From positions 104,553-168,552 of the forward strand of contig DYNZ01000001.1 of NCBI GenBank assembly GCA_020720805.1: a DNA stretch of 64,000 nt, given 5' to 3'. This document shows positions 45,060 through 54,786 of the stretch, one piece after another. Each line of letters opens with the position of its first letter. The stretch's first letter is position 1. The stretch comes from Leptospira biflexa. Lineage in GTDB: Bacteria > Spirochaetota > DYNZ01. The position numbers and the translations under genes were made by a program. The notes under the pieces were generated by a model. It made no database searches, had not been told where the DNA came from, and worked only from the letters and a program-made list of their open reading frames with translations.

Positions 45060-45088
45060 AACCGGCTGGTTTCACGCCAGCCGGTTTT
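45058..45088. terminator. Bidirectional terminator between hemW and maeB
   Basis: AAAACCGGCTGG (45058-45069) pairs perfectly with CCAGCCGGTTTT (45077-45088) around a 7-base loop. The stem begins inside the hemW stop codon and lies 10 bp from the maeB stop, so it can serve both converging genes. Confidence 0.92.
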
Positions 45089-45098
45089 ACAAAAAAAG

Positions 45099-47417
45099 TT
45101 ATCTGATCGGAAGCTGTGCTGCTGTCACAGCGGTCAGGTTGACAATTTCATCAACATCGGCATTTCGATGGAGAATGTTGAGATTGCCATTGACTCCGAG
45201 TAAAATTGGTCCAATGGTGTTAGCTACTCCCATTTTATGCAGTAAGCGGTAAACAGAGTTTGAAGCGGAAAGATTCGGGAAAATAAAGAGATTTGCCTTG
45301 GACTTTAAACGGGAGAATGGAAAAGCCCGTTTCATATAATCTGGATCTAAGGCAACATCAATCTGCATCTCTCCATCAACCTCTAACTCAGGATACATAT
45401 TAGCCACAATATCAGCGGCTTTAGCCATTTTACTGCACTGCTCATCTTTGGAAACACCAAAGTTGGAGAAGGAGAGAAACGCCACTTTTGGTTCAAAGCC
45501 CATACTGCGCATTAGCTGGATTGAGGATTGAGCTATATGCACCAGCGTATTCACGTCTGGATTCACATTGACGGCAGTATCCGACAGAAAAAAAGTTTCA
45601 GTCTTTGTGGTCATGATCTGTATGGAAGAGATCTTTCCGTCTTTTTTAGCTGCGCCAAGAATCTCCATAGCATCGGTTAAAGGATTCTTAAATGGCGTAT
45701 CAAGTCCGGTGATCATTCCATCCGCTTCACGGTTTTTTAGCAGCATCATACTCATGCGCACAGGATCCTGAAGCAAGAATTCTGCTCGAGGCATAGTCAG
45801 ACCCTGCCTTTGTCTGATTTTATAGAGATTTTTAGCCATACGGCCGCGTAGGGTTTCATCCATGACATCGATGATCTCGGCTCTGGACAGATCAATTTCC
45901 AGGAGCTTTGCTTTATCGAGGATTCGTTGCTTATTGCCAACCAGGACTGGTTGGGCAATTTTTTCGCCAAGGATAGTCGAGATCGTCTGCAGAACTTTTG
46001 GGTGCTCAGCATCCGGGTAAAGAATTTTAGCCTGATTTTTCTGAGCCCGGTTCATGATACTATTCATAACAATAAAATTGCTATTGATCAGGGCTTTCAG
46101 CTTCTGGCGATACACCTCTACGTCCATGAGGGGTTCCAGTGCCACACCAGTCTCTGAGGCTGCTTTGGCAACAGCGGGAGCTACATGATACAAGACCCGT
46201 GGGTCAAATGGTTTTGGGATAATGTACTCCGGACCAAATCGGAAGCTAGTACCACCATAGGCTCGACTGACCTCTTCAGGAACCTCCATTTTGGCCAAAT
46301 CGGCCAATGCTTTAACAGCGGCAAATTTCATCTCATCATTGATTTTTGTGGCACGGACATCCAAGGCACCGCGAAACATAAAGGGAAAGCAGAGTACATT
46401 GTTGATCTGATTGGGAAAATCCGATCGACCCGTGCCCATAATGATGTCTGGACGAACCGATTTGGCTACATCATAAGGTATTTCAGGATCAGGGTTGGCC
46501 TGAGCAAATAAAATAGCATTCGGAGCCATACTTTTTACCATTTCAGGGGTAACCATATCCTTTACAGAGACACCAATAAAGGCGTCAGCTCCATCCATGG
46601 CTTCTGCCAGCGTTCTTTTATTCGTCTCAATGGCAAATGCCTCTTTGTAAGGGTTCATTCCATCCGTGCGACCTTTATAAACAATGCCCTTACTATCTAC
46701 TAGCAGTACATTTTCCTTTTTGGCTCCCAAGCGGACAATGAGGTTGGCAATGGCGATAGCAGCCGCGCCTGCTCCGGAAAAAACGATTTTGACTTGATCA
46801 ATCTTTTTTTTCTGCAACTCTAAGGCGTTGATAAAACCAGCCGCTGTGATAATAGCTGTACCGTGCTGATCGTCATGAAATACAGGGATATTCATCCGTT
46901 TGCTAAGTGCTTCTTCAATATAGAAACAATCAGGAGCTTTGATATCTTCTAGATTGATACCGCCAAAAGTTGGCTCCAGGGAAGCAATGGTTTCAATGAG
47001 CTGATCATTATCTTTGGAGTTGATTTCAATATCAAAAACATCTACATTCGCGAAGCGTTTGAAAAGAACTCCCTTTCCTTCCATAACAGGTTTGCCAGCA
47101 TCAGGTCCGATATCGCCCAATCCCAGAACAGCGGTTCCATTGGAGATTACCGCAACCAAGTTCCCTTTGTTGGTGTACTGATAGACGAAATTTTTATTTT
47201 TTTCGATTTCCTCACAGGGAGCGGCAACCCCAGGAGAATAGGCCAGCGATAGGTCGAGGGCAGTATCGCATGGTTTTGTTGGAATGACCTCGAGTTTCCC
47301 TGGTTTGCCGCCTTGCTTGTGGTATTCGAGGGCGCTTTTATACAATTTGGCTTTTTTTTCATTTGCATCCATGGCATTATCTTTCTTACTTTTGAAAATT
47401 TTTTTATCCCTTTTCAT
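45099..47417 (-). CDS. maeB: Malic enzyme with C-terminal phosphotransacetylase-like domain
   Basis: 772 residues. The N-terminal 430 residues are malic enzyme: [33 protein letters not shown], the catalytic Lys region [24 protein letters not shown](P)-binding [11 protein letters not shown] and [10 protein letters not shown]. The C-terminal 330 residues are PTA-like ([45 protein letters not shown]), which in MaeB is regulatory. It decarboxylates malate to pyruvate, making NADPH. The start is either ATG 47417 or ATG 47372 (MDANEKK); neither has a clear Shine-Dalgarno, and family length fits the shorter one slightly better. Confidence 0.94.
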   Translation of the reverse strand: MKRDKKIFKSKKDNAMDANEKKAKLYKSALEYHKQGGKPGKLEVIPTKPCDTALDLSLAYSPGVAAPCEEIEKNKNFVYQYTNKGNLVAVISNGTAVLGLGDIGPDAGKPVMEGKGVLFKRFANVDVFDIEINSKDNDQLIETIASLEPTFGGINLEDIKAPDCFYIEEALSKRMNIPVFHDDQHGTAIITAAGFINALELQKKKIDQVKIVFSGAGAAAIAIANLIVRLGAKKENVLLVDSKGIVYKGRTDGMNPYKEAFAIETNKRTLAEAMDGADAFIGVSVKDMVTPEMVKSMAPNAILFAQANPDPEIPYDVAKSVRPDIIMGTGRSDFPNQINNVLCFPFMFRGALDVRATKINDEMKFAAVKALADLAKMEVPEEVSRAYGGTSFRFGPEYIIPKPFDPRVLYHVAPAVAKAASETGVALEPLMDVEVYRQKLKALINSNFIVMNSIMNRAQKNQAKILYPDAEHPKVLQTISTILGEKIAQPVLVGNKQRILDKAKLLEIDLSRAEIIDVMDETLRGRMAKNLYKIRQRQGLTMPRAEFLLQDPVRMSMMLLKNREADGMITGLDTPFKNPLTDAMEILGAAKKDGKISSIQIMTTKTETFFLSDTAVNVNPDVNTLVHIAQSSIQLMRSMGFEPKVAFLSFSNFGVSKDEQCSKMAKAADIVANMYPELEVDGEMQIDVALDPDYMKRAFPFSRLKSKANLFIFPNLSASNSVYRLLHKMGVANTIGPILLGVNGNLNILHRNADVDEIVNLTAVTAAQLPIR

Positions 47418-47657
47418 TGCTGAATCAGGTTTAAAAAGTTCGATTCGGTAGTATCCTATTGGCTACAACGGGATATTTAAAAAAAAATGAGATGTTCATT
47501 AATGTGGCTAATTTAGCAAAAATCCATTTAGCTCGTCAAGCTTAACTTGATTCCCTGCTGAGTTGTTTTTCAGAAAAGCAAATATTAGATTTTTTGAATA
47601 TTCGGATATTTTCCCTTATTTCGCCCTTTCCAGTTTATGGGTGATCAGTGCATCACT

Positions 47658-50423
47658 CTAACCAATCGGCCAGGAAAAGGAATCAATAAAGGTAATCAAA
47701 CCATCATATGAGAGGGGTTTACTAAAAAAATAACCCTGCACGGCATCACATTGCAACTCTTGCAGGATATGGATCTCTTCCAGGCTTTCCGCACCCTCGG
47801 CAATGGTAAATAGTTTCAGCTCTTTACTGAGATTGATAATTGTTTTGGTAACGATAGCGCTTTTTTTGTTGTATGTTAACTCACGAATAAAACTCCGATC
47901 AATTTTCAATGAGTTTGCGTGCAGATTGGAGATTTGGTATAAAGAAGAGTACCCTGTTCCAAAGTCGTCGATGCTGATATGGATTCCCATTTGTGCTATC
48001 TCTTGCATGCGTTCATGAACTTGATTGATGCTGCTCAGAGCAATACTTTCCGTAATTTCAAGATCTAGAAGGGATGGCGGAAAATTGGTCTCATTGATTA
48101 TCGACTCCACTTGAGCAATAAATATGGAGTTTTCCAGTTGTAATCCCGAAACATTCACGGACATAGAGAGCCCGGGGTATTTGTCTATTATCGGTTTTCC
48201 CAGGATGCATGCCTGTTTTAGTACCCATCGGCCTACCTCCTGAATTAGGTTTAACTCTTCGAGAAGCGGGATAAAGATTGATGGCGAGATTATGTTGGAT
48301 TCGCCATTTTCAAACCTTAATAAAACCTCAAATCCGATAATTTTTCGCTCCTTTAGGGAGACTTTGGGTTGAAAAGCCAGGGAAAAACCTCCCTCCTTTA
48401 TCGCTTTGCGCAGGTGAATTTCAAGGTTTAATCTCTCCTTGGCTTTTTGATTCATCTCCTCTCTAAAAAATTGATAACTATTTTTTCCCCTCTGCTTCAC
48501 ATAATACATAGCACTATCTGCATTGCGTATTAAGGTTTCATAGTCAAGGCCATCATCAGGATAGATGCTTATACCAATACTCACGCTGCTCTGCAGGGTT
48601 TTGTTGAGTATGAATGCGGGTTCGCTGAGCTCTTGGATTATCTTTCTGGCAACTTTGATGGCATCTTCTGGTTTATGGATCAGGTCTAGAAGGATGATAA
48701 ACTCATCGCCGCTGATTCTGGATACAATATCGCTGCGGTACAATATTTTTTGAATCCGTGAAGAAATTTCTCTTAAAAACTGATCTCCCGCGAAATGCCC
48801 CAGAGAGTCGTTGACCACCTTAAAATTATCTAAATCCAAAAATAGAATAGCAAATTTTTGATCCTGCTTGGCAGCTCCGTAGATCCGCTGTTCTACTCTC
48901 TCCTGCAAGAGAATTCGATTGGGTAGGTTGGTGAGAATATCGTAATAGGCAAGCTGGTTTATCCGCTTTTCTTTCTCCCGACGGTCTGTAACATCGTTTG
49001 AGATAGCGATGTAGTTGCTCAGGTTTCCAGTTTCATCCTTAACGGAAGTGATCGAGATTTCAGCAATATAGATGGATCCATTTTTCCTTCGATCCCGCAC
49101 CTCGCCGAGCCAGTATCCCTTTTCATTGATTTCCTGCCACATCTGTGCATAAAAGGCAGTATCATGCCATCCTGATTTAAGAATGCGCGGTGTCTCCCCT
49201 AAGATCTCCTGCCGCGAGTAACCGGACAATTTGGTAAAGGCCTGGTTAACATCGGTAATCTTTAGGGTGTGATCCGTAATGACAATGGAGTCATGGATAT
49301 TTTGAAAAACCATATAAGCAAGCTTGAGCTCTCGTTCGAATAAAATAGTTTCTGAGATATCTTTGACTGTACCTATCGAGGCAATGATCTCGCCATTTTC
49401 ATCCTTCTCATGAACACAGGCCTCCTCGACATAGCGAACCTCCTGGTTTTTTGTGATGATCCTATGACGAATTTGATAATTGCTCTTCTGGGTCAAGGAT
49501 TGAGAATAGGCATTGTGAACGGCCTCTCTATCTTCCGGGTGGATATAATGCAAGAAGGAGTGATAGGTCGGCTCAAACTCCTGTTTTTGTAAACCGAAAA
49601 GACGAAAGACCTCATCTGACCATTCAAGCTCATTTTTTTGGATATCCAGATACCAGTGACCAATTGAGGCAACTTGTTGAGCCTTTTTTAGCCGCTGAAT
49701 CACTTTTTGAAAATTCTCTTCACCCTTTTTTTGGGCAGTAATATCCTGGCAGATTCCCAGATATCCAAAGAAGCGGTTTCGATGATCGAACAGAGGTCTT
49801 GACTGGCTCCAAACCCATGTTTCCATCCCCATTTTATGAAGAAATCTATGCTCCAAACCCCATTCGCTATTTTTTGCTAGATAGTAATTCCAGTTATTTT
49901 GCAACACTTCGAGATCATCCGGATGAATACTTTGGAGCCATCCTTTGCCCAAGGCGGCACTGGTGTCGATACCCGTAAATTCCAGCCATTTTTGATTTAC
50001 AAAGCGGAAATTTCCCTGATGATCCGTAACAAAGAGTCCGGCTGGAGCCTCATTTAGCAGCTCTTTAGCGGAATAATGGGAGAAACATCGCTCTTCCGTC
50101 TCTTTGTTCTCCGGAAAGATCAGCCATAGGTGGTGCTCCTGCTCCGCGATGTCTTGTTTTGTAAGAAAAGCAGTATAGCTTTTTTGTTCAGAATAGAGTT
50201 GTTGAGCTCCACCACCAGGCTGAATCAGGGTATTATATTTGATGCTAATTTGCTCTCTGGCCACCGGCTGGAAAAAGTCTATAAAAGAGTTTGGTTCTAA
50301 AAGAGGAGCAGGAAGATCCAACGAATTGGGGGAGACGCTTTTGAGAATAGTTCCATCCTTATTGCAAATTACCAGAATACACTGCGGAATTTTTTCCAGA
50401 ACATCACTCATTTTATTTTCCAA
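47658..50423 (-). CDS. PAS-PAS-PAS-GGDEF-EAL cyclic-di-GMP protein
   Basis: 921 residues without a membrane span. The N-terminus is PAS-like. Clear PAS/PAC units follow: EAPAGLFVTDHQGNFRFVNQ, then ASIGHWYLDIQ, then NIHDSIVITDHTLKITDVNQ. The GGDEF domain begins LAYYDILTNLPNR and has the active-site variant SGDEF. The EAL domain has EVLLRFENG (E kept, A to V), NVSGLQL, LEITES, IDDFGTGYSSL, LKIDRSFI and EGAES, so the metal and catalytic residues for c-di-GMP hydrolysis are present. Both activities are possible. It is divergent from the outer-membrane/two-component operon at 50688. Confidence 0.9.
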   Translation of the reverse strand: MENKMSDVLEKIPQCILVICNKDGTILKSVSPNSLDLPAPLLEPNSFIDFFQPVAREQISIKYNTLIQPGGGAQQLYSEQKSYTAFLTKQDIAEQEHHLWLIFPENKETEERCFSHYSAKELLNEAPAGLFVTDHQGNFRFVNQKWLEFTGIDTSAALGKGWLQSIHPDDLEVLQNNWNYYLAKNSEWGLEHRFLHKMGMETWVWSQSRPLFDHRNRFFGYLGICQDITAQKKGEENFQKVIQRLKKAQQVASIGHWYLDIQKNELEWSDEVFRLFGLQKQEFEPTYHSFLHYIHPEDREAVHNAYSQSLTQKSNYQIRHRIITKNQEVRYVEEACVHEKDENGEIIASIGTVKDISETILFERELKLAYMVFQNIHDSIVITDHTLKITDVNQAFTKLSGYSRQEILGETPRILKSGWHDTAFYAQMWQEINEKGYWLGEVRDRRKNGSIYIAEISITSVKDETGNLSNYIAISNDVTDRREKEKRINQLAYYDILTNLPNRILLQERVEQRIYGAAKQDQKFAILFLDLDNFKVVNDSLGHFAGDQFLREISSRIQKILYRSDIVSRISGDEFIILLDLIHKPEDAIKVARKIIQELSEPAFILNKTLQSSVSIGISIYPDDGLDYETLIRNADSAMYYVKQRGKNSYQFFREEMNQKAKERLNLEIHLRKAIKEGGFSLAFQPKVSLKERKIIGFEVLLRFENGESNIISPSIFIPLLEELNLIQEVGRWVLKQACILGKPIIDKYPGLSMSVNVSGLQLENSIFIAQVESIINETNFPPSLLDLEITESIALSSINQVHERMQEIAQMGIHISIDDFGTGYSSLYQISNLHANSLKIDRSFIRELTYNKKSAIVTKTIINLSKELKLFTIAEGAESLEEIHILQELQCDAVQGYFFSKPLSYDGLITFIDSFSWPIG

Positions 50424-50687
50424 TCCGATTTTGTCATATTTGAATATAAATACGTTTTCGAATTTGGCTTCACCCTATAGGATCAGCGCCATTGCAAATG
50501 ATATACAATAGATTCGTGCCGATTTGTTAAAAGTTTCTTGCTTTTTCATGGCTATAGTGAGATATATTTTTCTGGGCTAATTCCAAGTTTCCTGCTCGCG
50601 ATAAATGCGGCATACTTTGCAAATTTACCTCAGTCAGAATCGTTCTCTGGGGAAAACCAATTTTTTGGGATAAAGGATTGGGTTAAC

Positions 50688-51395
50688 ATGGCAACTGTAC
50701 TAACCAACAGGAATCTTTACGGGATGGGAATAGGTCTGATTCTCTTCATGTTTGCCTTGTTGGCTGGTAATTCCGCTTTGGCTGAGGATCGATCTGAGGG
50801 TTCGATTGCAGCGCCAAGTGTCGATTTTTTTAATCCCAGGCGCGCTTTTATCTATAGCGCCGGCGTCGCGCACTCCTATCTTGCTGCGATGAACCAGGAT
50901 GGAGAGAGCAACGCCTTTTCTACGGAAGGTTATACCTCTTACCAGATGTATGGGGGTCTTGAACAATTCTTCTGGAATGTGGCTGGTGTGCAAACCTCTC
51001 TGCGTCTGGGTCTTCAATATATGCAAAAAGGGTACCGTGTGCAAGGTTACACCGGATACCAGGATCTTGCCTTTCACCTGGGCGGAGCAGAATTATTGGC
51101 AGCATTGGCCTATGGTCAAATTGCAACCATTGGAGTGGGATTGTTCCGCTCTTATCTGGTGGCAGTCCAGGAAAAAAATACAGGCTATTCTAATGAGTAT
51201 TTGTATCGGTTATTTTCCAGATGGGATCGGGGCCTTTCTGTAAAAGTGGCTCTGGGTTATCCATTGGCAGGTCACATTCTATTTGTTGAGTATGCTTATC
51301 ACTACTCATTTTCAAAGGTCTATCAAACTATGCTGACCGATTACCGTAATATCGGCCATTTTTTATCCATTGGCTTGAAAAGGCTGGTGTTTTGA
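50688..51395 (+). CDS. Outer-membrane beta-barrel-like protein
   Basis: About 235 residues from ATG 50688 (AAAGGA upstream). The longer frame from 50538 starts in the divergent leader. The signal peptide is GMGIGLILFMFALLAGNSALA. The mature part has alternating strand segments (AFIYSAGVAHSYLAAM; SLRLGLQYMQKGYRVQGY; ILFVEYAYHYSFSKVY) and ends IGLKRLVF with a terminal Phe, typical of barrels. It is the first gene of a five-gene run, and its stop is overlapped by the next start (TGATGA). It may be a porin-like sensor partner for the kinase at the end of the run. Confidence 0.65.
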   Translation: MATVLTNRNLYGMGIGLILFMFALLAGNSALAEDRSEGSIAAPSVDFFNPRRAFIYSAGVAHSYLAAMNQDGESNAFSTEGYTSYQMYGGLEQFFWNVAGVQTSLRLGLQYMQKGYRVQGYTGYQDLAFHLGGAELLAALAYGQIATIGVGLFRSYLVAVQEKNTGYSNEYLYRLFSRWDRGLSVKVALGYPLAGHILFVEYAYHYSFSKVYQTMLTDYRNIGHFLSIGLKRLVF

Positions 51396-52033
51396 TGAAA
51401 CTGCTGCGTTTTTTGTTTTTTATCATTGTTCTCGCCCTCTGTTTGAACGGCTGTGTGGACGAGGAGGCGGATGCAGAGGATAGTTATGAAGAGGTTGTCA
51501 GCAGCACTATTACGGTCACTCCCATTCCCAATGAGGATGGCTATTGGCAGGGAGAGTTACTGCTTTTTGTGAGTGAGATGACCACAAATTTTCTCACAGG
51601 AACTACTTTTCCTGTGTATATGATTAAAAAAAATTATGCCAATGTTACGATTGTGGAATCCGTTGAAAAGAGGCAGAAGAGCGATAGCTCGTGGACTGGA
51701 TATATCGTGCTGGATAGTTACGAGAGAACATCCACTTATGTGGATGGAGAGTGCCAGATTATACTGGACTACTATGGATCAGCGGATCGAATTACTCTTT
51801 CTGTTTTAGAATATAATGCGTACAGCTCAAAATTTTCGGCAAATAACCGTTCTTACTATTTTCATGTGGGCGCTAACCTTGGCTCCTTTGCCAGCACAAT
51901 GGGTAGTGAATTTTCTGTCAGTATCGTTGAAAAAAGTATTTTACTGCCGGGCGCCTCAGGGAAGATAACACTGGTAAATCGGATTTCAGATCCACCGGAT
52001 TTTTTTCCCCCCAATTTTGGGATTTTTGAATAA
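51395..52033 (+). CDS. Lipoprotein of unknown function
   Basis: About 212 residues. Start at ATG 51395, overlapping the upstream stop. The signal peptide FLFFIIVLALCLNGC has a good lipobox (L-N-G-C), and the mature protein begins with an acidic stretch (VDEEADAEDSYEE). The body is beta-rich (TITVTPIPNEDGYWQGELLL). No catalytic motif is seen, and I do not know the family. It is followed after 33 bp by a second lipoprotein in the same operon. Confidence 0.6.
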   Translation: MKLLRFLFFIIVLALCLNGCVDEEADAEDSYEEVVSSTITVTPIPNEDGYWQGELLLFVSEMTTNFLTGTTFPVYMIKKNYANVTIVESVEKRQKSDSSWTGYIVLDSYERTSTYVDGECQIILDYYGSADRITLSVLEYNAYSSKFSANNRSYYFHVGANLGSFASTMGSEFSVSIVEKSILLPGASGKITLVNRISDPPDFFPPNFGIFE

Positions 52034-52066
52034 CGAAATGTAAGTACTGCAGGGAAGGCCTTGATC

Positions 52067-52792
52067 ATGAAAAATATTTTTTTTATTCTGCTCCTGAGCA
52101 TATTTGTCATGGCATGCCAAGTTCCTGCACCTAATGTTGTGTGGGAGCAAAGAGTTGAGCAGGATACCCTTGGTTTGGGTGATCGCTTACCCTCTATCTC
52201 GTTGCATTCCAATGCGGGAACTAAACGACTGCCCGATGACTATCGGGGACTATGGCTGCTTCTTTATCTGTATGACCACGATTTTGATCCTGTAGCAGCG
52301 ACAGATCTAGTATCTCTCAACTCCCACCTGATTCGCATACGCAATCTGGAGGGAGATGTATTGGCTATTGGCCGCGATCACCTTCCTGCGCATCTGCAAT
52401 GGTTGCACTCTTTGCGGATGGATTTAAAAAATGGAATCAGCTTCCCCCTGGCTTCTGATGCGGGAACTCTCCTGCGCCGGCAATTAGGCCTGGAAAACAG
52501 CAGCGGAAAAAAGAGGGCGTATCGAGCGATTCTCTTGATAGATCCCCGTGGCGTGATTCGACAGATATCCTTTTTCCCCCGCGAGATTGGCCTTGGCGCA
52601 GTGGAGATTGTTCGCTCTTTGGAGGCGTTGCGTAAATCAGATGCGAGCCGTTTTTTGATGCCCGCAGATTGGCCTGTCAATGCACTGGTCAAGGATGCTG
52701 CATTGCAGCCGGTTCCTGATACACTACCTGCTGAAGGTAAAGCAGGTTATTCCAAAGGGTGTCCAGTTTGGTGGTTTTGCGCGAGAAAGTAA
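52067..52792 (+). CDS. Lipoprotein with peroxiredoxin-like domain lacking the catalytic Cys
   Basis: About 241 residues from ATG 52067, with GGAAGG eight bases upstream. The leader is IFFILLLSIFVMAC with a possible lipobox (V-M-A-C). The domain follows the AhpC/TSA pattern: LGDRLPSISLHSNAG at the start, then LLLYLYDHDFDPVAATDLV where active enzymes have F-T-F-V-C-P-T-E, then ISFPLASDAGTLLRRQLGL and AILLIDPRGVIRQIS. The peroxidatic Cys is absent. The C-terminus carries a separate pair, GCPVWWFCAR. The protein is probably not a normal peroxidase; a sensor or chaperone-like role is inferred. The next gene starts 5 bp later. Confidence 0.7.
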   Translation: MKNIFFILLLSIFVMACQVPAPNVVWEQRVEQDTLGLGDRLPSISLHSNAGTKRLPDDYRGLWLLLYLYDHDFDPVAATDLVSLNSHLIRIRNLEGDVLAIGRDHLPAHLQWLHSLRMDLKNGISFPLASDAGTLLRRQLGLENSSGKKRAYRAILLIDPRGVIRQISFFPREIGLGAVEIVRSLEALRKSDASRFLMPADWPVNALVKDAALQPVPDTLPAEGKAGYSKGCPVWWFCARK

Positions 52793-52797
52793 AAAGG

Positions 52798-53163
52798 ATG
52801 AGTAAGAAAATTGTTCTGGTGGAAGATGACGCAGTCTCTGTGATGCTTCTGCAAAAAAATTTAAAATCATGGGGATACGTTCTTTCAGCAGTGTATGATA
52901 CTGGCGAGGAGGCTGTTGCCCATATCCTGGATATCGCCCCTGATTTGCTTTTGATGGATATCCAGTTAAAAGGCGCGATGACAGGGGTGGAGGCAGTTAT
53001 GCAAATCCACAGCCAAAGAAAAATACCAGTAATCTATGTTACCGCTTCTGAGGATCCCGAAACTCTGGAGAAAATCAGGCAAACAGAGTTTATCCAGATT
53101 ATTTCCAAACCCTACCATCCGCAAAAAATTGAAGAGGCTCTCTTATCCTTTTTTTCGAGATAA
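52798..53163 (+). CDS. Single-domain response regulator
   Basis: 121 residues from ATG 52798 with AAAAAGG directly upstream; the frame from 52759 overlaps the previous gene. CheY-like: acidic pair in VLVEDDAVSVMLL, phospho-acceptor Asp in LLLMDIQLKG, Thr in VIYVTAS and Lys in ISKPYHP. There is no output domain. The sequence type (MDIQLKGxMTGVEA) is the one usually paired with HisKA_2 kinases, one of which follows 18 bp later. Output would therefore be by protein interaction. Confidence 0.9.
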   Translation: MSKKIVLVEDDAVSVMLLQKNLKSWGYVLSAVYDTGEEAVAHILDIAPDLLLMDIQLKGAMTGVEAVMQIHSQRKIPVIYVTASEDPETLEKIRQTEFIQIISKPYHPQKIEEALLSFFSR

Positions 53164-53181
53164 CAGCCAGAGGTACCAGAA

Positions 53182-54786
53182 ATGAATTTCTTTCGTGAAA
53201 TTGTGGAGAATATTGCACTGGTCATTGTCATGGCTTTGGTGTATAGTCTCATCTATCCACGTTTGCAAAGAAAGCAGAAGAGGTACCATTTTCTCGCGGG
53301 CGGTATTATTGCCGCTATCGCTGTCATTGGGATGATGGCGCCGGCAGTGTTCATGCCGGGAATTATCTTTGATGGCCGTTCCATTATTCTTCTGGTCTCA
53401 GGTTTTTTTTTGGGACCTTTCGCCACAGGAATAGCCTGGTTTGTCAGTTCAGTATACCGGGTATGGATTGGGGGCGGTGGCATGATTCCCGGTTTGCTGG
53501 TGATTTCTACTGCCTCCCTGGTTGGGGTCATTGGCTTTTACTGGAAAGCAGAACTCTCAGCCAGAAAAAGGTACTATCTTATTTTTTTCCTCTCCTACCT
53601 TGTTCATATTCTAATGGTTCTCGAGATGTTTGCGATGCCTGCCGAAGTCCGTTTTTTTGTCGTTCAGAACATCAGTTTGCCTGTTTTGCTAGTGTATCCG
53701 CCGGCTACCTTTTTTATCTCCTGGTATTTGATGAAGCAGGAGGAGAGGGCTGATCATCTACTCCAGTTAAAAAACAACGAAAGCAGATTGCAAGGAATAC
53801 TAGCAAATATGCCGATGATGCTTGATGCTTTTGATGGCTCCAATCGCATCCTGGCCTGGAATAAGGAGTGCGAAAAGGTCACAGGCTACACCCAGACAGA
53901 AGCGCAAAGCCCTGCCTTCATGGAGCAAATCTACCCAGATCCAGAGTACCTCTCCTTTGTTTACCGTACCTTAAAGGAGCAGCATGGCGATTTTTTTGAT
54001 ATGGAGTTTACGTTGCGAGCCAAAAACGGTGAGCTTAAAACAGTTTCCTGGTCTAATATATCTCGCTCCTTCCCTGTGCAGGGGTGGGCAACCTGGGCGA
54101 TTGGTATGGATGTCACAAAAAGGAAAGCTACGGAACTAAAATTGCGGCAGACATTGGAAGAGAAGCAGGTATTATTAAAAGAGATTCATCATCGCGTAAA
54201 AAATAATATGCAAACCATAGCAAGTATGATCAACCTGCAGATCCATTCTTGTTCCAATGACCAAGCAACGGAATATCTTCAGGCGGCATCTGACCGAATT
54301 ATGGCCATGGGTTTGCTGCATAAGACACTTTACCAATCTGAAGAGTTAAATCGGGTCAATTTGGCTTCCTTTGTTTCATTATTGGTGGATGCAATGAAGC
54401 AAACCTACCTAAAAGATCATAGAATCCTAGTTAGCGTAGACGTTGAAGATATTTTTATCGATCTAGATACGGGTATTCCTCTTGGATTGATCATGAATGA
54501 ACTATTTTCAAACTCATTAAAGCACGCCTTTCACCCACAGAGATCAGGCCACATTTACTTTCGTTCCCTTCCTACCTCGCAGGGCCGGTATTTGCTGGAG
54601 ATCGAAGATGACGGTATTGGATTATCCCAAACGGGCCACCATGAACAAGATGGAAAATTAGGTTTGCAGTTGGTTCAAAATCTGGTGAAGCAGATTCGCG
54701 GCACAATGGAGATGGATTTGCTCTCAGGAACCAAGGTTCGCATCGAATTTCCTGTTCCGCAATCGGAAAACATCATGGAGATGTGA
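53182..54786 (+). CDS. Histidine kinase: 5TM LytS-like, PAS, HisKA_2
   Basis: 534 residues. Residues 1-190 form about six membrane spans of the 5TM-LYT type; the conserved motif is IFDGRSIILLVSGFFLGP with GGGGMIPGLL. A PAS/PAC domain follows at about 205-335 (NMPMMLDAFDGSNRILAWN). The dimerisation/H-box is LLKEIHHRVKNNMQTIASM, diagnostic for HisKA_2, then HATPase with NELFSNSLKHAF and G2 GKLGLQLVQNL. It is the last gene of the operon begun at 50688, beside its likely partner regulator. Its 3' end overlaps the convergent SUMF1-like gene by 14 bp. Confidence 0.88.
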   Translation: MNFFREIVENIALVIVMALVYSLIYPRLQRKQKRYHFLAGGIIAAIAVIGMMAPAVFMPGIIFDGRSIILLVSGFFLGPFATGIAWFVSSVYRVWIGGGGMIPGLLVISTASLVGVIGFYWKAELSARKRYYLIFFLSYLVHILMVLEMFAMPAEVRFFVVQNISLPVLLVYPPATFFISWYLMKQEERADHLLQLKNNESRLQGILANMPMMLDAFDGSNRILAWNKECEKVTGYTQTEAQSPAFMEQIYPDPEYLSFVYRTLKEQHGDFFDMEFTLRAKNGELKTVSWSNISRSFPVQGWATWAIGMDVTKRKATELKLRQTLEEKQVLLKEIHHRVKNNMQTIASMINLQIHSCSNDQATEYLQAASDRIMAMGLLHKTLYQSEELNRVNLASFVSLLVDAMKQTYLKDHRILVSVDVEDIFIDLDTGIPLGLIMNELFSNSLKHAFHPQRSGHIYFRSLPTSQGRYLLEIEDDGIGLSQTGHHEQDGKLGLQLVQNLVKQIRGTMEMDLLSGTKVRIEFPVPQSENIMEM

